Assembly: GCA_944326545.1 (NCBI GenBank)
Contig: CALVEH010000003.1
Coordinates: 207,986 to 271,985 of the forward strand
Length of the DNA: 64,000 nt
From: Candidatus Gastranaerophilales bacterium
GTDB taxonomy: Bacteria > Cyanobacteriota > Vampirovibrionia > Gastranaerophilales > Gastranaerophilaceae
Direction of reading: 5' to 3'
The translations under genes and the position numbers were made by a program. This document shows positions 1 to 7,368 of the stretch, piece by piece. A model generated the notes under the pieces. The model searched no databases. It was not told the origin of the DNA and saw only the letters and a program-made list of their open reading frames with translations. The number at the start of each line of letters is the position of its first letter. Positions within the stretch are counted from its first letter, which is position 1.

Positions 1-806
1 GCATTTAATTGCAATAAATTTTGAGCATCATTAAACAATTCTTCTGAAACAAGTGGCGTATGTTGTGCCTCATAGACTTTGTTTTTATATGTAATTTTAC
101 CTAAATATACCTTGTTACCTAGTATGCAATATAAATTTGCTTTAGAGATGGGTTTACCTGCTCTTGAAAGAATGTTCTTTGATTTTAAAATCAGTATAAG
201 ATTGCTAACATTTTTAACTTTTAAATATTCTTCAAAAATAATAGGGATATTATCACAGAATGGTTCTTCGGGGTGTAGCATATGTTGTTTATTTTTAACG
301 TATCCGTAAGGCGGAGCTCCGCATAACCAGAGCCCTTTTTGTCTTGAGGCTTCAAATTTGTCTCTTATTCTTTCGCCTGTAACTTCTCTTTCGAACTGCG
401 CAAATGATAAAAGAATGTTTAATGTGAGCCTGCCCATTGATGTAGTTGTGTTGAAATGCTGAGTAATAGATACAAATGACGCGTTATGCTTTTCAAAAAC
501 TTCAATAATTTTTGAAAAATCCATTAATGAACGAGTGAGCCTATCAACCTTGTAAACAACGACTATATCTATTTCATCATTTTCTATATCTTGAAGTAAC
601 TGCTTAAATGCAGGTCTATCCATTGTTCCACCTGAGTAACCTCCATCGTCATATCGGTTCTTTGATAGAACCCAACCTTCGTGCTTTTGTGATTTTATGT
701 ATGACTCACAAGCCTCTCTTTGTGCATCAAGTGAATTGAAATCTTGTTCTAGTCCTTCTTCTGTCGATTTTCTGGTATAAATTGCACATCTGATTTGTTT
801 TTTCAT
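1..806 (-). CDS. Large serine recombinase (site-specific integrase), C-terminus beyond window
   Basis: About 268 residues are visible and the gene runs off the left edge. The N-terminus has the serine-recombinase catalytic motif YTRKS with the nucleophile at Ser14, then SLDAQREACESYI, YDDGGYSGGTMDRP and VYKVDRLTRS, followed by the GRLTLNILLSFAQFEREVTGERI helix region and the start of the Recombinase domain (GLWLCGAPPYGY). This is the fold used by phage and conjugative-element integrases that join attP and attB. Its ATG overlaps the TAA of the upstream DUF2924 gene (TAATG), so the two are translationally coupled, a pairing familiar from prophages. The visible part is open. It marks this end of the window as a mobile element. 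Confidence 0.9.
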   Translation of the reverse strand, partial: MKKQIRCAIYTRKSTEEGLEQDFNSLDAQREACESYIKSQKHEGWVLSKNRYDDGGYSGGTMDRPAFKQLLQDIENDEIDIVVVYKVDRLTRSLMDFSKIIEVFEKHNASFVSITQHFNTTTSMGRLTLNILLSFAQFEREVTGERIRDKFEASRQKGLWLCGAPPYGYVKNKQHMLHPEEPFCDNIPIIFEEYLKVKNVSNLILILKSKNILSRAGKPISKANLYCILGNKVYLGKITYKNKVYEAQHTPLVSEELFNDAQNLLQLN

Positions 807-1123
807 TAGGCTACTCCCAAAAATTTCTTACCATTCCATCGGATCCCTGTAATCTTATTTGCAATTGCAGAAAGGCTCTTGTATTTTTCACCATTAAATT
901 CGTAACCGTCATTTAAAACGATTACTGTGTAACGCTTGCCTTTAAACTCTCTGACTAATTTTGTGCCATCGGCAATTGAGAGAACATTTGATTCTTTCTC
1001 TACTTTTTGTGTTTTGTCGTATTGTTCAACGAGTTTGTTAATTTTGCGCATAACATCTCGAGAAAGTGGGCGATATTTTTGTTCTCATTCCTTAATTCTT
1101 TTTTCAAAACTGTTTAATGCCAT
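806..1123 (-). pseudogene. DUF2924 family protein, interrupted by an in-frame TGA
   Basis: The conserved DUF2924 core is clear at the C-terminus (LVREFKGKRYTVIVLNDGYE, then YKSLSAIANKITGIRWNG). The best start by ribosome binding site is the ATG at 1121-1123, preceded by AGAGGT. That frame reads MALNSFEKRIKE and meets TGA at 1085-1087, then continues in the same frame through EQKYRPLSRDV to an internal ATG at 1049-1051. From there 81 residues are open, and that ATG has only a weak Shine-Dalgarno. Either the gene lost its N-terminus by a nonsense change, or translation restarts at 1051. DUF2924 genes sit next to serine recombinases in prophages; their molecular role is not established. Confidence 0.7.
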
Positions 1124-1197
1124 ACAGGTACCTCTTTTTACGTTAAGGTACTTGTATATATCGCTCTGTATCGACTAAAAATCAAGTGTTTAAAATC

Positions 1198-1485
1198 TTA
1201 TTTATAACTGCCGACTTTCCTACCATATTTGTCGTATTCAGTTATTCTTCCTGATGAATCTTTTTTGAATGAGCCTACTTTTTGACCGTATTTGTCGTAC
1301 TTGTTGTATCCGATTGAGGTCTTTTTGTATGAGCCTGTTTTAGATCCATACTTGTCATAAGCATTGTAGCCTGAAGATGTTTGCTTATAAGGACCAGCCT
1401 TTTGACCATAACGGTCGTAAGAATTAACTGCAAAAGCTACATTTGCAAAAGATAATGTTAAACATAAAATTAAAAACTTTTTCAT
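1198..1485 (-). CDS. Small secreted YDKYGxKxGSYK-repeat protein (short copy)
   Basis: A 95-residue protein with a signal peptide (MKKFLILCLTLSFANVAFA) followed only by repeats of about 18 residues built on YDKYGQKxGSYKKTxxGYN. The repeats are rich in Tyr, Lys and Gly. There are about four units, against six in the paralogue at 12507..12917, which shares the same signal peptide and start of the mature protein. RBS AGAGGA precedes the ATG and a TATAAT-like box lies at 1514-1519 on the minus strand. I do not recognise a characterised family. A secreted or periplasmic repetitive protein is all that can be said. The second copy suggests unit gain and loss by recombination. Confidence 0.8.
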   Translation of the reverse strand: MKKFLILCLTLSFANVAFAVNSYDRYGQKAGPYKQTSSGYNAYDKYGSKTGSYKKTSIGYNKYDKYGQKVGSFKKDSSGRITEYDKYGRKVGSYK

Positions 1486-2182
1486 AATTGTTCCTCTTAT
1501 AATAAATTATTCTATTATATCAAAATCATTGCTAAATCTTGAAATTTTTAATAATTTCAGAAATCATCTCTTTTTATTTACAAAAAAATTCAGTTACTAT
1601 AGCTGCACTGAAGTAACATTAATTATTTATTTTTTTCAAGAGAAATTGAGATTTCACTCGTTTATATATAATAAAATACTCTAAGTTGTGGCCTAAACTT
1701 GTTTGAAATAATTACCAAACTGTTTGACTTTTGTATCTAGCATGTATTTAAAGTCATATTTAAAAACTATTTAAGAAGCTAATGTTACTTTCTGTAAATA
1801 AAAAACATTTATGCATTAAGAAATCTACATGATGTGCTTATTCAAGGACTAATGTTAGCAAATAGTTGATAATTCAAGTGCCCAATTAGCGTTTATTTTT
1901 ATTTTAATCATTTTGTTATAATATAAAAAGTACAAAGGTATTTGTTATGATTATTAAGAAAAAATATGTGGAACACCATGTTGTTTTATAATATTACCAT
2001 TTAGAAACATCCTTAAATAGTCTTTTCTAAAAAACAGAGTTTACAGAAGATTTTTCAAGATACAATCTTTCAATAAATCTGTTTCACAAATTGCACCATA
2101 TAAAAAACTTATTAGTTTTAGCACGTAAAATCAATTAAATAAAGAATTCTAAAGAAAACTTCTAAATTATTTTGCAATTATA
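1486..2182. other. Gene-poor AT-rich spacer
   Basis: About 700 bp without a convincing gene. A TATAAT at 1917-1922 (+) precedes a 14-codon open frame (1947..1991, +) with an AGG-like site, too small to support. The stretch is otherwise low-complexity AT-rich DNA and may be decayed sequence between the recombinase end and the ATPase gene. Confidence 0.5.
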
Positions 2183-4486
2183 TTAATTATTATCTTCAAT
2201 TATAGGCAACCCAAGAGCTTCTGCGTGTTTTTCATCAATTTTTCTTATAAACGAAAATAATTGTTTTATTTCAGATGCCCCAACGCATAATTTAAAAGGT
2301 TCCAAAGCATCTAAATCATCTATTTCGTCAGTATGACAACTTGCATTTGCAATATTTTCTAAATATCTATATTTATTTGTAGAAGACTCTTTAAATACTT
2401 TTTCAAATTTTGCAAATAAAGTATCTTCATAGGGAGCTTGATATGATAAGAAAATTTCAAAAATTTTACGGATAGCAACACCTATTTCAATGTTATTTGT
2501 TGTAGCTTCATCTTCATATGCTTTTTTAAGTTCTTCAATTTTTGCTAAATACTCAGATTGAAACTTGATAAAATGATTTGTCGCATTAATTATGTATGAA
2601 GAATTTTCATCCTTTTTTATTTGATAAATATGAAAAGAATCTTTAACATCTTTATTTTTATGTTTTAATATGTCCCTTATTTTTTTAAAGAAGTAAAAAT
2701 TGTGTGTTAATATGAATAGTTGTTTGAATTCGGTGGGTTTTCTAAATCTTTTACATAATAGTATTAATAAATTGTATAAATAATTTTGGTCTAGGCTTGA
2801 AACTGGGTCATCAATAACAATAATACTACGCTTTATGTCAAAGTCTTTATCTTTAAGTGTTGCCAGAAAATAACTAAATGCAATTACAGTTTTTTCACCT
2901 TCACTCAAGTGTCTTGCTTCTTGTCCATCTTCTCGTGTAATTTTGTAATTCTTCTCAGGTTCAACAAAATTAAATTTGAATTTTTTGCATGAAAAAATAG
3001 TTTCTATATAGGTTTCAATTTCTTCAATGGCTTCTTCTTGGTTTTCTAATTGATTATTTAAGATTTTCAGTTTATCTTTTATTTTATTTGATAAATCTTC
3101 TGCTTTAGAAACTTTTTCTCCATATTCTTCAATTTGTGCAGATAGCTTGTTTATATTTTCCTCTTCTTTTTGAATATGGTAATTTTCAACTTCAATAAAG
3201 GCGCTATTTTTTTTATTCTCTATAGAACTGATGTCAGCATTATTTTTATCAATTAAATTTGAAAAATTTATTATTTCGTTTTTCAAATTTTTAATTGGTT
3301 CATATTCGTACTCTTGAAAATTTGTATTTGAATAATCTAATTCTTTTTGTTTTAAATCATGCAATATTGATGACAGTCTGTCCTCATATAATTCTTTATA
3401 TAATATTATACCCTCATCTTTAAGTCTTTTTGCTTGGCTCTTATATGTATCTAAAAATTCTAATTCAGATATATCGCCAAAAATACTCTTTAAAAAGTTT
3501 GTTTGCCTAGACTGTTCTAATTTATCTTCAATTAGAGCTTTAACCCTTTTAAATTGATTGTCAAATTTTTCAAACTCATCATCTTTTGCAATAATTGCAT
3601 TTAATTCTTTAAGTTTTTCTTCCCAATTAGGAATAGGGCTATTACAAAAGAAGCATCTATTGTCATTGTTTTTTATATCAAAATTTTTTCCTACGGTTAT
3701 CCAATCAATTATTTCTTGCTTTAAAGTTGAACCTTTTCTTGAAATTGATGTCTTTAAAATGTCATTTACGCTTGTTAATTCTTCTTCAGTTAATATTATA
3801 TCTGTTTGGTTTCTGTATTTTATAGGTTCCATAACCTTTTGTTTATAAGTCTTTTTTGCAATTTCAAAATTCTCATCTGATACTAATTCAGTAGACTTAT
3901 TATATGCAGATACAGCACTTTTAAATTGGACATTTTTGTACTTATTCGAATCAAGGCTTAATTCTTCTCTTATTTCTGCTGCTTTTTCTCTAAATATACT
4001 TTCATATTTAGTAGTTGCTTCTACTAACTTAGTCGAATATATATATTTATCCGTAAGTTCACCTTGAATATTCTTTTCATATAATTTATTCAAGTGTTCA
4101 TTTAATCGAACTATTTTTTTTCGTAATTCTCTCCTACCTTTACCAAAATCAACTGAGATTGGAGAGATTTCATTTTCTTCAAATTTTAATTCTGTACTAA
4201 TAAAATCAGAATTAAAAACTTTTATTTGATCGGTATAGTCTGCAAATGAACTTATAATAAAATTGTCATCTAACTCTATTTTAAAATCTTCTTGATAACC
4301 ATCTGCCCTGAATTCAGAAGGAATTCCACAACCCTGCGATAAATATTTTAAAAATCTTGAAAATGTAGTTTTACCTGAACCATTATATGCAAAGAAAAGA
4401 TTATATTTTGTAAAAGGTAATAAATCTTCTTTAGCTGCAAATGATTTAAATGAACCAAAATTATTTAAATTAAGTATTCTTTTCAC
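2183..4486 (-). CDS. AAA_13/RloC-like SMC-type ATPase, possible anticodon-nuclease-type defence protein
   Basis: A 767-residue ABC/SMC-type ATPase. Walker A is AYNGSGKTT (33-41), the ABC signature LSEGEK is at 527-532 and Walker B SIIVIDDP is at 554-561. In between are long charged coiled-coil stretches with a CFFC motif (C278, C281) where Rad50 and RloC carry the zinc hook. The C-terminal 150 residues have R673-x3-E677 and later H718 (ASCHTD), which resembles the Arg-Glu-His arrangement of PrrC/RloC anticodon nucleases; the match is by spacing and motif only. The start is GTG with a strong AAGGAG site. RloC-type proteins cleave tRNA in response to DNA damage or phage. A plain AAA_13 ATPase without nuclease activity is the alternative. 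Confidence 0.7.
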   Translation of the reverse strand: MKRILNLNNFGSFKSFAAKEDLLPFTKYNLFFAYNGSGKTTFSRFLKYLSQGCGIPSEFRADGYQEDFKIELDDNFIISSFADYTDQIKVFNSDFISTELKFEENEISPISVDFGKGRRELRKKIVRLNEHLNKLYEKNIQGELTDKYIYSTKLVEATTKYESIFREKAAEIREELSLDSNKYKNVQFKSAVSAYNKSTELVSDENFEIAKKTYKQKVMEPIKYRNQTDIILTEEELTSVNDILKTSISRKGSTLKQEIIDWITVGKNFDIKNNDNRCFFCNSPIPNWEEKLKELNAIIAKDDEFEKFDNQFKRVKALIEDKLEQSRQTNFLKSIFGDISELEFLDTYKSQAKRLKDEGIILYKELYEDRLSSILHDLKQKELDYSNTNFQEYEYEPIKNLKNEIINFSNLIDKNNADISSIENKKNSAFIEVENYHIQKEEENINKLSAQIEEYGEKVSKAEDLSNKIKDKLKILNNQLENQEEAIEEIETYIETIFSCKKFKFNFVEPEKNYKITREDGQEARHLSEGEKTVIAFSYFLATLKDKDFDIKRSIIVIDDPVSSLDQNYLYNLLILLCKRFRKPTEFKQLFILTHNFYFFKKIRDILKHKNKDVKDSFHIYQIKKDENSSYIINATNHFIKFQSEYLAKIEELKKAYEDEATTNNIEIGVAIRKIFEIFLSYQAPYEDTLFAKFEKVFKESSTNKYRYLENIANASCHTDEIDDLDALEPFKLCVGASEIKQLFSFIRKIDEKHAEALGLPIIEDNN

Positions 4487-4528
4487 AATATTACTCCTTA
4501 TAAGCTAATAATATCACAGAAAAATTTA

Positions 4529-4915
4529 TCATTTCATATCTTCAGGATACATAAGCCATAAGGTAATCCCGCTTTTAACGGCAACGGTTTTGACTCTGTT
4601 TATGTATTTTTCACTTTTTTCAAGATTTTCTACAATTAAAACAATGCCGGGTTTCTTTTTTAGCACTTCTCCATAGTAAAGTGCTTGTCCAATAGATTCT
4701 GCCCACTTTGGTGCAAAGTCAAATTCTATTGCATATGTGTTGGTAACACAATCCACTCTGGCCTTGTCTTGCAAAACTACTTCCATTGTTCCACAGTGTG
4801 CATCACACCAAACTTTTTGATAATCTTTTTCAAAATAAAGATGGCTTTTTGATGTTTGAGCAAAAGCACAAGTAGAAGATATTAATAATGTCAGTAATAA
4901 TGTGTAAAACCTCAT
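4529..4915 (-). CDS. Small secreted protein with PD-(D/E)XK-like motif pattern
   Basis: A 128-residue protein with a signal peptide (MRFYTLLLTLLISSTCAFA). The mature part has RVDCV (D55), then IEFDFAPKWAESIGQALYY with E64, D66, K70, E73 and Q77, followed by a KKPGIVLIVE strand. An Asp, then an acidic-x-acidic/Lys segment, then a Gln-rich helix recalls the restriction-endonuclease fold. Export of such a domain is unusual, so catalysis is only an inference. There is no Shine-Dalgarno; a TAAAAT box on the minus strand (4923-4928) ends 7 nt before the ATG, so the mRNA may be leaderless. It could serve in extracellular DNA handling like the nuclease at 7344..9347. Confidence 0.55.
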   Translation of the reverse strand: MRFYTLLLTLLISSTCAFAQTSKSHLYFEKDYQKVWCDAHCGTMEVVLQDKARVDCVTNTYAIEFDFAPKWAESIGQALYYGEVLKKKPGIVLIVENLEKSEKYINRVKTVAVKSGITLWLMYPEDMK

Positions 4916-5040
4916 GTAATCTATTTTAGCATCTAATTGGCATATAAAAATATTAAAAAATAATTAATTTTTGAATATTTAATAAAATTTCAAATAATAA
5001 TATAGTTGGTGTTACACACCTCCTGACAAGGTATAATTTA

Positions 5041-5150
5041 AGAATTGTGCCTACTGCAGGGAGTAGCAAAAGCGAAGCAGTAGCACCGCTGTATCCGTAT
5101 TAATTTTAAATATTTGTTTTTCGTCAGACTCAATTTTGAGTCTGTTTTTT
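5041..5150 (+). ncRNA. Candidate structured leader or small RNA ending in an intrinsic terminator
   Basis: Downstream of a TATAAT box (5032-5037, no good -35) the sequence GTGCCTACTGC (5047-5057) can pair with GCAGTAGCAC (5077-5086), one bulge. A competing shorter hairpin, CTACT/AGTAG (5051-5066), uses the same left arm. A terminator hairpin follows at 5125-5150, ending 27 nt before the ATG of the next gene. This is either a roughly 110-nt small RNA or an attenuator controlling 5178..7368. It does not match a riboswitch class I recognise. Confidence 0.4.
5125..5150 (+). terminator. Intrinsic terminator before the winged-helix/PAPS-reductase module
   Basis: CAGACTCAA (5125-5133) pairs with TTGAGTCTG (5136-5144), followed directly by six T. 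The stem is almost perfect. It stands immediately upstream of an ORF in the same direction, so it would stop transcription entering 5178..7368 unless it is prevented from folding. Confidence 0.8.
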
Positions 5151-5177
5151 GTTGGAAAACAATGGAAAGGACTATTT

Positions 5178-6545
5178 ATGCAATACTTAAACAAACTACT
5201 TTTGTGTGTTGAAAAAGATTCAACTATCTTTAAGAACCAAGATTTGAATTTTATTGTAGGACTCACTAATACTCAAATCAAAGACCTTAAAAAACACGCA
5301 ATTACAAATGAGCTGATTAAAGAAGAAAAAAAAGAATACTTTTTAACCGAAAAAGCTCGAAATTATTTGAAAAATAACCCATTTGAATCTTGGTGTAGTG
5401 ATGAATTTCCTAAACGACCTGAAATTAATCTTGAGTATTTAAAACTTGATAAAATGCCACCGACCTTGACTAAAGCAATAAGATGTCTTGCAAGACACTT
5501 GCTTGAGGGTGAGGAGTTAAAACAAAACTCGACAGAAGCGTATTTAGTAAAAGAGCTATTGTCTGACGATTCTAGTTGCAAAGAAATAAAAAACGAAATT
5601 GAAGAATATATCTTGCAAGGCAAAAAAGTTAAATTAACAGACCTGTTTGATAAGTTTATGTCTTATGGCCTGACAAAATCTATCGTGGCTGTTTTGTTAC
5701 TTGATGTATTAGCAAAAAACAAAGATATTCTTGCAATTTATGAAAAATTACAGTTCCAATTAAAACTCAATCAGCTTATGTTTGATAGGATGATATTCTG
5801 CCCACAGAACTTCGAAATTCAAAAGACAATAATGGAATACTTGCCTATACTTGAAGATATTTCTCTCGTTTTATCAGATAAGCCGACTAAAAATATTTTA
5901 GATATTACGAAAGCTCTTATATATTTTATTAGAGACTTAGAAAAATATACTCTAAACACAGAAAGACTTTCTAAAAAGACGCTGAGATTTCGTAATGTAA
6001 TAATGAACGCTAAAGACCCGATAAGCCTTTTTAATAGAGATATTCCAAAGGTTCTGACAGGTAAAATGCTTTCTGACTGCGATAGTGAATTTTTGCAAAA
6101 TTACATAAATTCTATTGATGAACTTAAAAACGCAACTAAAAATATGGTGACAGAAATCAATAACTTCTTTTTTGAAAGCTTTAAAAGCAAAAACAGACAA
6201 GAGCTTACCTGTCGTTTTGAAGCAATAAAGGAATACATTGGCGAAAAAGAGCTAAAAATCTTGTTTAATAATGTTGTAGAAAAAGAAGCTGATGATATCT
6301 TGTGGATTAATAGAATTGCTACGTTCATTAATAAATCAAGAGTGCCAAAAGATTGGTCTGATGAAGATGTTGCTGATTTTAAGGTTAAAGTAAAAGACTT
6401 AGCTTTGAGATTCTACGCTTTAGAGGCTACTGTTGGAACTTCGAACCTTGGACAAAGCAAAAGTTTTGATAAGCTGATTAAGCAGATTTTATCACTGTCA
6501 AAAGCTGAACAAAACGTGATTTTAAGAAAAGTTGTTAACGGTTAA
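5178..6545 (+). CDS. Unknown 455-aa protein with N-terminal winged helix; partner of PAPS-reductase-like gene
   Basis: The ATG at 5178 has GGAAAGGA 6-7 nt upstream and is preferred over a TTG at 5136, which lies inside the terminator hairpin. The first 70 residues look like a winged helix (LTNTQIKDLKKHAITNELI, then KKEYFLTEKARNYLKNNP). The rest is helical and charged, with a C-terminal section around DILWINRIATFINKSRVPKD and LALRFYALEATVG. I do not recognise the family. It is 25 bp upstream of the PAPS-reductase-like gene, so the two form an operon. Similar PAPS-reductase-like proteins occur with DNA modification or defence loci (DndC, BrxP), which makes a DNA-sensing or regulatory partner role plausible but unproven. 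Confidence 0.75.
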   Translation: MQYLNKLLLCVEKDSTIFKNQDLNFIVGLTNTQIKDLKKHAITNELIKEEKKEYFLTEKARNYLKNNPFESWCSDEFPKRPEINLEYLKLDKMPPTLTKAIRCLARHLLEGEELKQNSTEAYLVKELLSDDSSCKEIKNEIEEYILQGKKVKLTDLFDKFMSYGLTKSIVAVLLLDVLAKNKDILAIYEKLQFQLKLNQLMFDRMIFCPQNFEIQKTIMEYLPILEDISLVLSDKPTKNILDITKALIYFIRDLEKYTLNTERLSKKTLRFRNVIMNAKDPISLFNRDIPKVLTGKMLSDCDSEFLQNYINSIDELKNATKNMVTEINNFFFESFKSKNRQELTCRFEAIKEYIGEKELKILFNNVVEKEADDILWINRIATFINKSRVPKDWSDEDVADFKVKVKDLALRFYALEATVGTSNLGQSKSFDKLIKQILSLSKAEQNVILRKVVNG

Positions 6546-6570
6546 TTATTGTTAAAGGAGATTTGAAGAG

Positions 6571-7368
6571 ATGGAAAATAAAAAAGAATATCATATATTG
6601 AGCTTGAGCGGTGGGAAAGATTCCACCGCTTTAGCATTTTTTATGAAAGAAAATATGCCTGAAATCTTTGAAAAACTCGAGCTGGTTTTTTGTGACACAG
6701 AATGTGATCTTCCTGAAACGTACGACTATCTTAATAAAATTGAAATTTTTCTTGGTAAAAAGATTAGAATAATAAGAGCTGAGAAAAATTTTGAGCACTT
6801 GATTCAGATATATAAAAATCTACCTGCGCCACATAGACGATGGTGTACTGTAGAAATGAAAACTAAGCCTTTTAGTAAATATCTCCATTCGATTCATGCA
6901 GCGGCAATAAAAAATTTGTATGTAGGTATTAGAGCAGACGAAGCTCATAGAGCAAAACCAGAAAACTTTCAAGGAAACGACATCAAGCAGCTATATCCGT
7001 TTATTGAATATAGTATTAATAAACAAGATGTTGAAGAAATTTTAAAGAAATCAGGAATAGGACTACCAGCTTATTATTCTTGGAGTGGTCGTTCCGGTTG
7101 CTATTTCTGCTTTTACCAACCGAAAATAAGTTGGCTTCGACTACATGAAAAGCATCCAGACCTATTTAAAAAGGCTATGGAATATGAAATAGATGATGGA
7201 GTAAATAAAATTGGTTGGAATATGGATATGCTTTTAAGGGAACTTATTTTGCCTCAAAATATTGAAAAAATTAAAACAAGTTACCTGAAAAATAACGACA
7301 AGAAACAAAATAAAAAAGAGTGTCATTGCAATCTTATACAGTGTTATTCTGACCGTCTTAGTCGATAA
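6571..7368 (+). CDS. Phosphoadenosine phosphosulfate reductase-like (DndC-type PP-loop) protein
   Basis: A 265-residue PP-loop ATP pyrophosphatase. The motif SGGKDS is at 13-18, CDTECDLPETYDY at 41-53, RRWCTVEMK around C92, GIRADEAHR at 119-127 and GRSGCYFC at 173-180 (C177, C180). These cysteines and a Cys-rich tail (KKECHCNLIQC) suggest an iron-sulfur or zinc site, as in DndC-like members. The family activates sulfate or adenylates substrates. In DndC it serves DNA phosphorothioation, but no dndA, dndD or dndE-like gene is visible here. RBS AAAGGAG is strong. The 3' end overlaps the convergent nuclease gene by 25 bp. Classical assimilatory CysH is unlikely without other sulfate genes. Confidence 0.8.
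   Translation: MENKKEYHILSLSGGKDSTALAFFMKENMPEIFEKLELVFCDTECDLPETYDYLNKIEIFLGKKIRIIRAEKNFEHLIQIYKNLPAPHRRWCTVEMKTKPFSKYLHSIHAAAIKNLYVGIRADEAHRAKPENFQGNDIKQLYPFIEYSINKQDVEEILKKSGIGLPAYYSWSGRSGCYFCFYQPKISWLRLHEKHPDLFKKAMEYEIDDGVNKIGWNMDMLLRELILPQNIEKIKTSYLKNNDKKQNKKECHCNLIQCYSDRLSR

Noticed and set aside
1085..1087. TGA recoded as Trp or Gly
   Set aside because: Several genes in the window end naturally at TGA and use TGG for Trp, so genome-wide reassignment is unsupported.
1947..1991. 14-codon plus-strand ORF after a TATAAT box
   Set aside because: Too short, with weak RBS and no recognisable sequence.
5051..5266. Minus-strand 71-residue ORF over the leader and gene start
   Set aside because: Overlaps the terminator hairpin and the opposite-strand gene, with no RBS.
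5178..7368. A DndABCDE or BREX phosphorothioation system
   Set aside because: Only a DndC-like enzyme is present; no cysteine desulfurase, DndD/E or BREX core gene is seen.
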